Source: UBA1723 sp045641065
GTDB lineage: Bacteria > Bacteroidota > Bacteroidia > Bacteroidales > Paludibacteraceae
NCBI GenBank assembly: GCA_045641065.1
Contig: JAZUGF010000110.1
Span: 26,387 to 90,386 of the forward strand
Direction of reading: 5' to 3'
DNA: 64,000 bases
In this document: in pieces, positions 25,992 to 34,867 of the stretch
Layout of the letters: every line of letters starts with the position of its first letter
Numbering within the stretch: the first letter of the stretch is position 1
Made by a program: the position numbers and the translations under genes
The notes under the pieces: model-generated
Told to the model about the DNA's origin: nothing
Databases searched by the model: none
The model's input: the letters and a program-made list of their open reading frames with translations, nothing else

Positions 25992-26534
25992 ATGATAGAA
26001 GATTCAGATGATATATTGATTTGGGGCGTGATTCCAGAGCAAGAAAAAGATCATGAAACAGAATCGGAATCAAATGATGTAAAAGACATCATGGTTGATT
26101 CTGAAGATTGTTCCATGCCTTCTGATTCTGAAGTTGCTGAAATAGATGACAATATTTTGGATATAGAAGAATCCGATAATTCTGTCTACGAAAAGAAATA
26201 TTATAAGATAAGTGAGGTGGAATCGTTAATAGGAGAGTCGCAGTCAACAATTCGTTTTTGGGAAGATTCATTTTCTGAATTAGGAAAAAACTTCTGTAGC
26301 CAACGCTCCCGTGGAGGCACAAGAAAATTTACTAAAGAAAATATAGAGAATCTTAAGTTGTTAAAAGTGTTGCTTAGAGATCGTCGTCTTACAATAGAGG
26401 GGGCGATTGTTGAAATTAAGAGCGAAAAGAAAAGAAATGCTAAAGAGAGAGCCTTGATTCTTTTGAATGAAACAAAGGAAGAATTAAACAATCTCATTGA
26501 TGCGTATAATTACATTCTTCATACAAAATGTTAA
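25992..26534 (+). CDS. MerR-type regulator with acidic N-terminal extension
   Basis: The 180-residue protein has a MerR DNA-binding domain at about 68-140: KKYYKISEVESLIGESQSTI, then FWEDSF, RGGTRKFTKENIENLKLLKV and a following helix RRLTIEGAIVEIKSEK. A C-terminal helix completes it and there is no separate ligand domain. The first 65 residues are very acidic (Asp, Glu, Ser-rich) with no similarity I recognise. Short MerR-type proteins of this form are common in Bacteroidetes and have no assigned targets. It lies alone between terminators. Confidence 0.8.
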   Translation: MIEDSDDILIWGVIPEQEKDHETESESNDVKDIMVDSEDCSMPSDSEVAEIDDNILDIEESDNSVYEKKYYKISEVESLIGESQSTIRFWEDSFSELGKNFCSQRSRGGTRKFTKENIENLKLLKVLLRDRRLTIEGAIVEIKSEKKRNAKERALILLNETKEELNNLIDAYNYILHTKC

Positions 26535-26535
26535 C

Positions 26536-26557
26536 CATTAGTTTGGATTCACTAATG
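26536..26557 (+). terminator. small hairpin after the merR-type gene
   Basis: CATTAGT and ACTAATG pair across 8 nt. The following T-run is poor, so termination is uncertain. Confidence 0.4.
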
Positions 26558-26614
26558 ATTTGTCTAAACATTTTCCTAGTTCGTGGAATTTTTGTATATT
26601 TAAATTCGTAAATT

Positions 26615-26646
26615 TTTGTTTTTGTTCAGTTGATTAGATACATTTG
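26615..26646 (+). promoter_or_regulatory. Bacteroidetes-type promoter
   Basis: TTTG (26615-26618), 20 bp, TACATTTG (26639-26646). This rules out the ATG at 26630 and supports 26681 as the start of the next gene. Confidence 0.75.
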
Positions 26647-26680
26647 TAGCTTTACAATTTTAATAGGGAAGGAAAATAAC

Positions 26681-29600
26681 ATGATGATATTAAAAAAACT
26701 TACAACTATTATGCTGTTGGCCGCATCTTTAGGGGTGTCGGCAACTGTTAAGATTAACGAGATTATGCCATGTAATATCTCTTCTTACATGGATGGTCAT
26801 ACGTTTAATTTCCCTGCATGGGTAGAATTTTATAATGATGGAGATCCAGTAGACCTTAAAGGGGCTACTGTTACTGCATATAAGGAGTCTGGTAAGGTAG
26901 ATTGGACTGGAGAATTCAAGGAAAGTCATAAAATCCCAGAAGGTTATAGTATTCTTGCTTTTGATGGAGATACAGAGGTAAAGGCTTATACTACAACATT
27001 GTTGGGTAGTTTCCCAAAAAAATTGGAGTATAAAGCAGGCAAATTGGAGTTTGTTCTAGCTAATGGAACAAAGTTTTCAATTGTACACCCTCTTCAATTA
27101 CCTGATGTTTCGTATGGAGACGGAGGTTATATGGAGCCTACTCCAGGAAAGAAAAATACAAAGGCTTATGCGACTCGTGTCCCAACTCCAAAATTTGGTA
27201 CAAAGCCAGGATTCTATTTTGGTTCAGAAGCAAAGGAGATTTCTTTGACTTGTGATGTGGTGGGAGCTGTAATTTATTATACAACAGATGGTTCCACACC
27301 AGATGAGGAGAGTAAGTTGTATGAAGGTCCATTTGAGATACATACTAATCATCCGATTAGAGCAAAGGCATATGTTGACGGAATGTTGGCAAGTGACGTC
27401 TTGACAGGTACATTCATAATGGAGTCTCCATATTCAGATCGTTGTACTGGAGATGACCTTCCTGTTGTTTGTATTTGTACAGATGATGTCTTCTTGAATG
27501 ATGATGAAATAGGAATCTGTGTAAGGGGAACAAATGGTGTTGCTGGAGCATCTGGTTGTGTGGAGGAAAGAGCAAACTATAATAGAGACTGGAGCAGACC
27601 TGCGTTTTTCGAATACTTTGAAGGCGGAGAATTGAAATGTAACCAGAAAATTGAGATTGGAGTAACAGGTGGATGCTCGCGTCAGAATTCATATAAAACA
27701 AAAAGTATGAAGATGAAGGCATCAAAGAAGACTGGAAACAACCGTCTTGGTTATACAAAGTTCTTCAAGGAGAAGTCTTTTAAGGAGATGAAGAGTGTTC
27801 AGATCCGTAATGGAGGTAACGCATATGGTTCTTTGAGATGTCGTGATGGATTCATGCAGTCGTTAGGAAAGGGATTGGGCATAGATTATCAGGGATATCA
27901 GCCTGTCGCTTACTATCTTAACGGAAAGTACCAAGGTTTGATGGGCCTACGTGAGCGTACAAACGAGGATTTCGTTTTTCATAATTATGGATTGGAAGAG
28001 GATGAAATTGACCTAGTGTCTATAAAGACAGACAAACTTACGGCGGTTACAGGTACTCTAGACGCATACAATGAGATGATCTCTTACGTTGAAAATCATT
28101 ATGCAGATAGTGATTTCTATGAGCAGTTGTCAAGAAGAATGGATATTGATGAGTATATCCATTGGCAGATTTTGGAACAGTTTGTAGTAAATACAGATTG
28201 GCCAGGTAACAACACTAAGATTTGGAGAAAGAGAAACGGAGGTAAGTTCCGTTGGATTGTATATGATACAGATTTCGGATACGGAATGTACGACGGTTGG
28301 GGTCCTAACTATTGCAGTCCAGATTTGAATATGATGGATTTTGCAATGGGTATTGGAGAAGCTGTCAACTGGGCAAATGGATCTTCTGCTGGAGGTGGAT
28401 ATAAATTTGATGACGCTTCGAAGTGGAAAACAACACTTTTCTATCATTGTATGCAGAATGAGGATTTCAAGATTCGTTTTTTGACAGAGTTCTTAAAACA
28501 GCTTGATACTCGTTTCACTGAGGAAAAGATCATGGCAAAGTGGGATTCTATCTCAACATTAGTAAAGAAAGATTTTTGTTCAACAAAAGATCTTGGTAGT
28601 ATTGATGATTACACTAATGGAATAAAGTCATTTACAAATACAAGATGCCGTAAGGTTAGAGAACAATTGATCAGCAAGATAGGAAATGCAGATTCGAAAG
28701 TCAAGTTTGATTTCAAAGTTGTACTTCCTGAAGAATTGTCTTCGGTTGATTATTTGTTCAACAAGGAATCTATGGATGAGGATTCCTACAGCACAAACGT
28801 TTATCTTGGACAGAAAGTCAAGATTGAGCCGTTGTTGCCAGCAGGTTACAGAGTTCAGAAGTGGCATTTGTCAGATTCTCTAGTTGATACAAAAGATTTG
28901 CTTACAAAGGCAACCGAGTGGACTTATTATTATGACAGTGTTATGCCAGCTAAGAATTGGATGGCTACAGACTACGATGATTCTAAGTGGAAAGTCGGCA
29001 AAGGTAAGTTTGGTTACGCAAGCGATAGAGATTATGACACTGAGTTGAATTACGGTAAAGATAAAGAGAATAAATATATTACAGCATATTTCCGTACAAC
29101 TATTGATTGTGCTTCTGATAAGGAATTCAAGAATGTGTCTGTAAATATCATGTTTGACGATGCTGCTGTCGTATACGTGAATGGAAAAGTCGTTAAGGTC
29201 TACAATTTGCCTAAGGACACAACATATACATATGATATGTTGGCAGTACTTGAGGATGGATATGCAAACGATGAAGAGGCTTCATTCACGATTGATGGAT
29301 CATATTTCAAGAAAGGAAAGAATGTGATTGCCGTTGAAATCCATCAAAACGAGGCTTCAAGTTCGGATTTGACAATGAAGTTTACTGCTTCTTCTGTATC
29401 TAATGCTAAATCTGAGATTCCAGGAGATGTCTTTGAGGGAAAGGTCGGAAAAGATATGACAGTCAAGTTGTATGTTGAGGCTGATCCAGACTACGTCAAA
29501 CCACAGTTGTTCATCAACGAGGTATGTTCATCTAATAGTATAACTTTGGATGAGTATGGTGAGAAACCAGACTGGATTGAGATTTATAATCCTACCGACA

Positions 29601-30241
29601 GAGATATAGATTTGGCTGATATGGTTTTGATCAATAAGACAAAGGCTAAGAGCAATGTCTTCCCAAGATACTATTCTGATTCAACAATTATACCTGCAAA
29701 TGGAAGAATTCTTCTTTGGGCAGATGGAAATGCAGAGGCTGGCCCACGTCATTTGAACTTCAAACTTTCTGCTGATGTTGCTCAGAAGTTGATATTGATG
29801 CAAAACAACGATACTTTGGATGTAGTTACAACAAAGACACATCCAAAGAATGGAAGTTACGGACGTGCAACAGATGGATCTAGCAGTCTAATTGTATTCT
29901 CAAATTGTGCTAGTGCTCGTAATCTTGGTTTGGAAATCGCATCTCCACGTCGTAGCAATGGTGATGTGTTGTGTGATGCAGATATGTTGGCAGATGAGAA
30001 AATGCTTGACTCAGGCATTGTAATCTATCCAAATCCAGTTGGCAATACATTGTTTGTCGAGGTAAATGCAAAGGGCTCTCACCATATCCAGATTACAGAC
30101 TGCGTTTCTCGTAGGGTGATAGAACTTGATTCTGATGATGATACTACTCCGGTTGATGTGAGTGGTCTGTATACTGGAGTTTATGTGATTACTGTCATGA
30201 CAGATGAGACAACTTACACAACGAGATTTATCAAGAAATAA
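26681..30241 (+). CDS. CotH-family secreted protein with lamin-tail domains and T9SS sorting domain
   Basis: The protein is 1186 residues from the ATG at 26681. Visible in order: a signal peptide (LTTIMLLAASLGVSA); a lamin-tail domain (about 22-140, KINEIMPCN...AWVEFYNDGD); a chitobiase-C-terminal-like beta domain (about 175-245, VVGAVIYYTTDGSTPDEESK); and a CotH kinase-like domain (about 255-600, MGLRERTNEDFVFHNYGL). The CotH motif is WIVYDTDFGYGM, with the metal-binding DTD. Then come a jelly-roll segment (about 740-890, AKNWMATDYDDSKWKVGKG), a second lamin-tail domain (about 945-1065, LFINEVCSSNSITLDEYGEK) and a C-terminal type A sorting domain (last 75 residues, VIYPNPVGNTLFVEV). It is exported by T9SS to the cell surface. 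Its substrate is unknown. Confidence 0.9.
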   Translation: MMILKKLTTIMLLAASLGVSATVKINEIMPCNISSYMDGHTFNFPAWVEFYNDGDPVDLKGATVTAYKESGKVDWTGEFKESHKIPEGYSILAFDGDTEVKAYTTTLLGSFPKKLEYKAGKLEFVLANGTKFSIVHPLQLPDVSYGDGGYMEPTPGKKNTKAYATRVPTPKFGTKPGFYFGSEAKEISLTCDVVGAVIYYTTDGSTPDEESKLYEGPFEIHTNHPIRAKAYVDGMLASDVLTGTFIMESPYSDRCTGDDLPVVCICTDDVFLNDDEIGICVRGTNGVAGASGCVEERANYNRDWSRPAFFEYFEGGELKCNQKIEIGVTGGCSRQNSYKTKSMKMKASKKTGNNRLGYTKFFKEKSFKEMKSVQIRNGGNAYGSLRCRDGFMQSLGKGLGIDYQGYQPVAYYLNGKYQGLMGLRERTNEDFVFHNYGLEEDEIDLVSIKTDKLTAVTGTLDAYNEMISYVENHYADSDFYEQLSRRMDIDEYIHWQILEQFVVNTDWPGNNTKIWRKRNGGKFRWIVYDTDFGYGMYDGWGPNYCSPDLNMMDFAMGIGEAVNWANGSSAGGGYKFDDASKWKTTLFYHCMQNEDFKIRFLTEFLKQLDTRFTEEKIMAKWDSISTLVKKDFCSTKDLGSIDDYTNGIKSFTNTRCRKVREQLISKIGNADSKVKFDFKVVLPEELSSVDYLFNKESMDEDSYSTNVYLGQKVKIEPLLPAGYRVQKWHLSDSLVDTKDLLTKATEWTYYYDSVMPAKNWMATDYDDSKWKVGKGKFGYASDRDYDTELNYGKDKENKYITAYFRTTIDCASDKEFKNVSVNIMFDDAAVVYVNGKVVKVYNLPKDTTYTYDMLAVLEDGYANDEEASFTIDGSYFKKGKNVIAVEIHQNEASSSDLTMKFTASSVSNAKSEIPGDVFEGKVGKDMTVKLYVEADPDYVKPQLFINEVCSSNSITLDEYGEKPDWIEIYNPTDRDIDLADMVLINKTKAKSNVFPRYYSDSTIIPANGRILLWADGNAEAGPRHLNFKLSADVAQKLILMQNNDTLDVVTTKTHPKNGSYGRATDGSSSLIVFSNCASARNLGLEIASPRRSNGDVLCDADMLADEKMLDSGIVIYPNPVGNTLFVEVNAKGSHHIQITDCVSRRVIELDSDDDTTPVDVSGLYTGVYVITVMTDETTYTTRFIKK

Positions 30242-30270
30242 AAAAGTTTGATAAAAAATCGCAAGATAGA

Positions 30271-30300
30271 TTGTCATAATCTCATTTTTATGTAATTTTG
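30271..30300 (+). promoter_or_regulatory. promoter of the his operon
   Basis: TTG (30271-30273), 19 bp, TAATTTTG (30293-30300). Transcription would start near 30307, just before the leader peptide ATG at 30319. Confidence 0.8.
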
Positions 30301-30318
30301 TAGAAAATATTAAAGCAA

Positions 30319-30405
30319 ATGAGATTTCGTAGACTACATAAGCATCATCATGTGCATCATATTGAAAATGATGCAAGTGAGCTTTGTGTGTGTTCTGCAA
30401 AATAA
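30319..30405 (+). CDS. hisL: histidine-rich leader peptide of the his operon
   Basis: A 28-codon open frame reads MRFRRLHKHHHVHHIEND and continues to a TAA at 30403. Six of its eight codons between 7 and 14 are histidine. It lies between a promoter and a terminator hairpin in front of hisG. That is the exact arrangement of a classical attenuator, where the ribosome senses charged histidyl-tRNA. The name hisL is used by analogy with enterobacteria. Its sequence is unrelated to theirs. Confidence 0.85.
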   Translation: MRFRRLHKHHHVHHIENDASELCVCSAK

Positions 30406-30455
30406 ATTATAGAAGAACGAAGGAGGCTTACTTGAAACGGTAGGTCTCCTTTTTT
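30353..30455 (+). promoter_or_regulatory. his attenuator (alternative RNA hairpins)
   Basis: Three pairings are readable. First, TGCATCAT (30353-30360, the last His codons) pairs with ATGATGCA (30368-30375). Second, CAAGTGAGC (30374-30382) can pair with GCTTACTTG (30426-30434) as an antiterminator. Third, 30420-30431 pairs with 30440-30451 in a 12-bp terminator stem with a run of T after it. The second and third share 30426-30431, so they exclude each other. Ribosome stalling at the His codons would free 30368-30382 and favour read-through into hisG. Confidence 0.8.
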
Positions 30456-30479
30456 ATAAAACCATTACAAATTCAAATT

Positions 30480-31337
30480 ATGTTAAGAATAGCAGTTCAG
30501 GCAAAAGGACGTCTATTTGAAGAGACGATGACGATGTTGGAAGAATCGAGCATCAAAGTAGAGTCAGGAAAGAGAACATTGTTGGTGAAAGCCAAGAATT
30601 TCCCTGTGGAGATTCTTTACTTGAGAGATGACGATATTCCTCAGGCAGTAGCTACAGGAATCGCTGATGTCGGTATCGTAGGTGAGAACGAGTTTGAGGA
30701 GAAGGGTGAGGATGCAGATATCATCAAGCGTCTTGATTTCAGCAAGTGTCGTCTTTCTTTGGCAATTCCAAAGGCAGCTGAATACAACGGAGTTCAGTGG
30801 TTCAACGGTAAGAAGATTGCAACATCTTATCCTCGTATCTTGAAGAACTATTTGGATAAGAATGGTGTTAAGGCAGAGATTCATACTATCATGGGTAGCG
30901 TAGAGATAGCTCCAGGTATCGGTATGGCTGATTGTATTTTTGATATTGTAAGTTCAGGTTCGACATTGGTAAGCAACAACTTGAAAGAGGTTGAGGTAGC
31001 AATGTATTCAGAGGCTCTTCTTATTGGAAACAAGCATCTTAACGATGATCCTGAGAAGATGGCTACATTGAAGGAAATTCTTTTCCGTTTCGACTCTTAC
31101 AAGAATGCTGAAGGTAAGAAGTATATCCTTCTAAATATTCCTAACGAGAAGATTGACGCTGTTTGTCAGCTTCTTCCAGGTATGAAGTCGCCAACTGTCA
31201 CTCCATTACGTCAGGAGGGTTGGTCTTCACTTCACTCAGTAATTGAGGAGAAGACTTTCTGGGATATCATCAGCCAGTTGAAGCAACTAGGTGCTGAGGG
31301 TATTCTTGTCGTTCCTATTGAAAAAATGATTCTCTAA
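30480..31337 (+). CDS. hisG: ATP phosphoribosyltransferase (long form)
   Basis: HisG catalyses the first step of histidine synthesis, joining ATP and PRPP, and is feedback-inhibited by histidine. At 285 residues it is the long form with a C-terminal PII-like regulatory domain (about 215-285, KKYILLNIPNEKIDAVCQLL). It needs no HisZ partner. Signatures include LRIAVQAKGRLFEET at the start and GMADCIFDIVSSGSTLVSNN around the PRPP site (about 145-165). It overlaps hisD by one base (TAATG), so translation is coupled. Confidence 0.97.
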   Translation: MLRIAVQAKGRLFEETMTMLEESSIKVESGKRTLLVKAKNFPVEILYLRDDDIPQAVATGIADVGIVGENEFEEKGEDADIIKRLDFSKCRLSLAIPKAAEYNGVQWFNGKKIATSYPRILKNYLDKNGVKAEIHTIMGSVEIAPGIGMADCIFDIVSSGSTLVSNNLKEVEVAMYSEALLIGNKHLNDDPEKMATLKEILFRFDSYKNAEGKKYILLNIPNEKIDAVCQLLPGMKSPTVTPLRQEGWSSLHSVIEEKTFWDIISQLKQLGAEGILVVPIEKMIL

Positions 31338-32617
31338 TGAAGATAATCGAATATCCAGATTTTAAGGATTGGAAGACGTTGCTATCACGTCCAGCTCTAG
31401 ATAATAGCAGCTTGACTGAGACTGTGACTGCTGTCCTTGACGACATCAAGAGTCGTGGAGACGCTGCAGTTAAGGAGTATGAGTTGAAATTCGACAAGGT
31501 TCAGCTTGATTCTCTACAGGTTTCAGAGGCAGAGCTTGCAGAGGCAGAGACTTTGGTAGCAGACGATTTGAAGAACGCAATCCGTTTAGCTAAGGGCAAC
31601 ATCGAGAAATTCCATGCTGCACAGGATCACGAGCTTCCTCGCATTGAAACTATGCCTGGCGTTACTTGCTGGCAGAAGGCAATGCCAATTGAGAAGGTTG
31701 GTCTATATATCCCAGGTGGTACAGCACCGTTGTTCTCAACAGTGTTGATGCTTGCTGTCCCTGCTCGTATCGCAGGCTGCAAGGAAATCGTACTTTGTAC
31801 TCCACCAGCTAAAAACGGTAAGGTTCATCCAGCTGTTTTGTTCGCAGCTAAGGTTGCTGGTGTAAGCAAGATTTTCAAGATCGGTGGTGTTCAGGCTATC
31901 GGTTCAATGGCATATGGTACTGAGAGTGTTCCTAAGGTTTATAAGATCTTTGGACCAGGTAACCAGTATGTGACAGCAGCAAAGCAGAGAGTCTCTTTGA
32001 AGGATGTCGCTATTGATATGCCTGCTGGACCAAGTGAGGTCGAGGTTATTGCAGACGAGACTGCTAATCCAGCATTCGTCGCTGCAGATTTGCTTTCTCA
32101 GGCAGAGCACGGTGTCGACAGCCAGGCTGTTTGCATCACAACAAGCAAGGATTTAGCAGAGAAGGTATTGGCAGAGGTTGACCGTCAGCTTCAGTTGCTT
32201 CCAAGAAAAGAGATCGCTGAGAAGTCTGTTGCAAATAGCAAGATCATCTTGGTGAAAGACTTGGATGAGGTCATTGACGTCACAAATGAATATGCACCAG
32301 AGCATTTGATCATCTCAACTGCAAACTATATGCAGATTGCTGAGAGAATCACAAATGCAGGTTCGATTTTCTTAGGCCATTTGACTCCTGAGAGCGCTGG
32401 TGATTATGCGTCGGGCACAAACCACACTCTTCCTACAAACGGATATGCCAAGGCATACAGCGGTGTCAATCTTGATAGTTTCCGCAAGAAGATCACTTAT
32501 CAGGAAATCACACCGAATGGTCTTCAGCTTATCGGAAACGCAATTGAGATAATGGCAGAGAATGAGCAGCTCTTCGCTCACAAGAATGCCGTTACACTTA
32601 GAATGAAAAACAAATAA
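31337..32617 (+). CDS. hisD: histidinol dehydrogenase
   Basis: HisD performs the last two steps of histidine synthesis, oxidising L-histidinol to L-histidine with NAD and zinc. The 426-residue protein has VGLYIPGGTAPLFSTVLMLA (about 120-139), the signature segment around DMPAGPSEVEVIADETANP, the zinc-ligand region LLSQAEHGVDSQAV, and the C-terminal SAGDYASGTNHTLPT. It is complete, coupled to hisG by overlap, and is followed 30 bp later by hisC. Confidence 0.97.
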   Translation: MKIIEYPDFKDWKTLLSRPALDNSSLTETVTAVLDDIKSRGDAAVKEYELKFDKVQLDSLQVSEAELAEAETLVADDLKNAIRLAKGNIEKFHAAQDHELPRIETMPGVTCWQKAMPIEKVGLYIPGGTAPLFSTVLMLAVPARIAGCKEIVLCTPPAKNGKVHPAVLFAAKVAGVSKIFKIGGVQAIGSMAYGTESVPKVYKIFGPGNQYVTAAKQRVSLKDVAIDMPAGPSEVEVIADETANPAFVAADLLSQAEHGVDSQAVCITTSKDLAEKVLAEVDRQLQLLPRKEIAEKSVANSKIILVKDLDEVIDVTNEYAPEHLIISTANYMQIAERITNAGSIFLGHLTPESAGDYASGTNHTLPTNGYAKAYSGVNLDSFRKKITYQEITPNGLQLIGNAIEIMAENEQLFAHKNAVTLRMKNK

Positions 32618-32647
32618 GTTGGAATTCAACAAATAAAATTTTGTTAT

Positions 32648-33679
32648 ATGAAAGAATTAAGTCAGTTGGTTCGACCAAACATCCTCAAGCTTAAGCCGTA
32701 CTCATGCGCACGCGATGAGTTCAAAGGCGAAGCGTCTGTTTATTTGGATGCTAACGAAAATCCACGTAATGATCCTTACAACAGGTATCCAGATCCATTG
32801 CAGTGGGCTGTTAAGCATCGTGTGGCAGAGGTGAAGCATGTGGATGCTAAGAACATCATGTTCGGAAATGGTAGCGACGAGCCTATTGACTTGGTTTACC
32901 GCGCTTTCTGCGAGCCTGGTGTGGATAATGTCGTAGCTATCTCTCCTACATACGGAATGTATGAGGTGTGTGCGGATGTCAACAATGTGGAGTATCGTCC
33001 AGTCGCTTTGAAGGAAGGTTTCCAGATCGATGTCGACGCGATGCTTGCTGCTGTAGACGACCACACTAAGGTTATGTGGTTATGCTCGCCAAACAACCCT
33101 ACAGGTAATTGTTTGAAAGACGCGGATATCGAGAGATTGTTGACGGAGTTCGGTGGTATCGTTGTTATCGACGAGGCTTACTGGGATTTCTGCGGCAAGG
33201 AGTCATATAGCCAGAAATTGGAGAAATATCCGAACATGATTGTGTTGCAGACATTCTCAAAGGCATGGGCAAGTGCTTCGGTGCGTTTGGGTATGGCTTT
33301 CGCTTCAGAAGAGATCATCGGTATTTTGAACAAGATCAAGTATCCTTACAATATCAATAAGCTTACTCAGGATTACGCGTTGAAGATCCTTAAGAATCCA
33401 GATGTCATCAAGAACTGGGCAAAGGAGACTATCTCACTTCGTTCAGACGTAGTGTATGAGTTGAAGGGATTCAAATTCGTTGAGAAGATCTATCCTACAG
33501 ATGCCAACTTCGTATTGGTTAAGGTGAAAGATGCCAACGATTTGTACACTTATTTGACAATGAAAGGAATCATCGTAAGAAATCGTAATAAGGTTCAGTT
33601 GTGTGGCAACTGTGTTCGTATTACGATCGGTACAAAAGAAGAAAATGAAGAGTTAATTACAGCTTTAAAAAAATACTAA
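32648..33679 (+). CDS. hisC: histidinol-phosphate aminotransferase
   Basis: HisC is a PLP-dependent class II-type aminotransferase that converts imidazole-acetol phosphate to histidinol phosphate. The 343-residue protein has the start LVRPNILKLKPYSCARDEF, the substrate segment LDANENPRNDPYNRYPDP, CSPNNPTGN, VIDEAYWDF and the PLP lysine in TFSKAWASASVRLGMAF (near residue 203). In many Bacteroidales hisB follows hisC; here a DUF3127 gene follows one base after the stop codon. Confidence 0.96.
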   Translation: MKELSQLVRPNILKLKPYSCARDEFKGEASVYLDANENPRNDPYNRYPDPLQWAVKHRVAEVKHVDAKNIMFGNGSDEPIDLVYRAFCEPGVDNVVAISPTYGMYEVCADVNNVEYRPVALKEGFQIDVDAMLAAVDDHTKVMWLCSPNNPTGNCLKDADIERLLTEFGGIVVIDEAYWDFCGKESYSQKLEKYPNMIVLQTFSKAWASASVRLGMAFASEEIIGILNKIKYPYNINKLTQDYALKILKNPDVIKNWAKETISLRSDVVYELKGFKFVEKIYPTDANFVLVKVKDANDLYTYLTMKGIIVRNRNKVQLCGNCVRITIGTKEENEELITALKKY

Positions 33680-33680
33680 A

Positions 33681-34226
33681 ATGACATACGAATTTATCGG
33701 CAAAGTTCTAAACTTGAGCGAGAGAAGTGGACAATCAGCAAGAGGTCCATGGAAGATGTGGGAGTGCGTTATTGAGCATGACACAACAGGTCAGTTCCCA
33801 CGTCGTGTCCTTGTGAGTGTTTGGGATGAGAACGCTTATAATACAATTAATACCATCTATCAGCAGCAGGGTGTTGTTCGTGTGACTTGCAGTGTTGATG
33901 CAAGAGAGTACAACGGTCGTTGGTTCAACGATATCCGTGCTTTCCGTGCAGAGGTATTCAATGGTATGGCAGCACAACAGGGTTATGGCCAGCAGATGGG
34001 TGGCTATCCTCAGCAGCCAATGCAGCAGGGTTATGCTCAGCCTATGGGTGGATACCAGCAGCCTATGCAGCAGCAAGGTTTCGCACAGCCACAGCAGGGA
34101 TTTGCACAGCCACAGGGTGGTTACCAGCAACCAATGCAGCAGAGTGGTTTCTCTGCTCCAGCAGCTCCTGCAGGATCTCCTGATGCACAGCCAGGTAACG
34201 CAGACGGTGGCGATTTGCCTTTCTAA
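33681..34226 (+). CDS. DUF3127 OB-fold-like protein with SSB-like acidic tail
   Basis: The 181-residue protein has an N-terminal domain of about 97 residues (YEFIGKVLNLSERSGQSARG, then VRVTCSVDAREYNGRWFNDI and RAFRAEVF). It matches DUF3127, a Bacteroidetes family with an OB-fold-like pattern. A Gln/Gly/Pro/Met-rich linker (about 98-165) carries repeats of the GGYQQPMQQ and GFAQPQ type. The last residues, DGGDLPF, closely resemble the acidic tip (DDIPF) by which bacterial SSB recruits repair enzymes. It is followed 2 bp later by nth. A single-strand-DNA-binding role is inferred, not shown. Confidence 0.8.
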   Translation: MTYEFIGKVLNLSERSGQSARGPWKMWECVIEHDTTGQFPRRVLVSVWDENAYNTINTIYQQQGVVRVTCSVDAREYNGRWFNDIRAFRAEVFNGMAAQQGYGQQMGGYPQQPMQQGYAQPMGGYQQPMQQQGFAQPQQGFAQPQGGYQQPMQQSGFSAPAAPAGSPDAQPGNADGGDLPF

Positions 34227-34228
34227 GT

Positions 34229-34864
34229 ATGCTCTCTCGTAAAGAACGCTACTCAAATGTCTTGGCATGGTTTGCAGCAAACATGCATAATGCCAAGAGT
34301 GAACTTAACTTCCGTAATCCGTATGAGTTGCTAGTAGCTGTGATGCTGTCTGCACAGTGTACGGACAAGAGAGTGAATCAGGTTACACCGGCTCTGTTTG
34401 AACGTTATCCCGACGTCTTCTCATTAGCAAATGGAACAGAGGAGGATATACTCAAGTATATAAATAGTGTTTCCTATCCAAACGCAAAGGCTCAGTATCT
34501 GCTTCAGATGGCTCAGATTGTGGCTGAAAAGTGCGACGGAATAATCCCGTCGACGATGGAAGCCTTGACATCATTGCCAGGAGTAGGAAGAAAAACTGCC
34601 AATGTTATGCTTGCCGTCGCATTCGGTAAACCAGCGATGCCGGTAGACACCCACGTCTTCAGAGTATCGCATAGGGTAGGACTTGCTGAGGAGGCTAAAA
34701 ATCCATTGCAGACGGAGATGATTTTGCGTCAGTATATACCTGAGGAGATTTTGAGTGATGCTCATCATTGGCTCCTTCTTCACGGCAGATATGTCTGCAC
34801 TGCGATAGGGCCGAAGTGTAATGAGTGTGGAATACGAGAATATTGTAAAGAATTTAAAGAATAA
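34229..34864 (+). CDS. nth: endonuclease III
   Basis: Nth is a DNA glycosylase/AP lyase that removes oxidised pyrimidines. The 211-residue protein has the helix-hairpin-helix LPGVGRKTANVML with catalytic Lys122, the catalytic Asp140 in VDTHVFRVSHR, and four cysteines at 190, 197, 200 and 206 (C-x6-C-x2-C-x5-C) that bind a [4Fe-4S] cluster. It lies 2 bp after the DUF3127 gene and 3 bp before purC, so all three are on one transcript. Confidence 0.97.
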   Translation: MLSRKERYSNVLAWFAANMHNAKSELNFRNPYELLVAVMLSAQCTDKRVNQVTPALFERYPDVFSLANGTEEDILKYINSVSYPNAKAQYLLQMAQIVAEKCDGIIPSTMEALTSLPGVGRKTANVMLAVAFGKPAMPVDTHVFRVSHRVGLAEEAKNPLQTEMILRQYIPEEILSDAHHWLLLHGRYVCTAIGPKCNECGIREYCKEFKE

Positions 34865-34867
34865 GAG

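Noticed and set aside
30011..30400. A 129-residue minus-strand frame across the his leader
   Set aside because: It lies over the end of the CotH gene, the his promoter and the leader peptide, and has no recognisable homology.
33960..34150. Short direct repeats (CAGCAGCC and similar)
   Set aside because: They encode the low-complexity Gln/Pro/Met/Gly linker of the DUF3127 protein, not a separate repeat element.
33735..34280. A 181-residue open frame on the minus strand, rich in Leu, Thr and His
   Set aside because: It mirrors the CAG/CCA-rich linker of the DUF3127 gene. The plus strand has a recognisable family, start and tight operon spacing.
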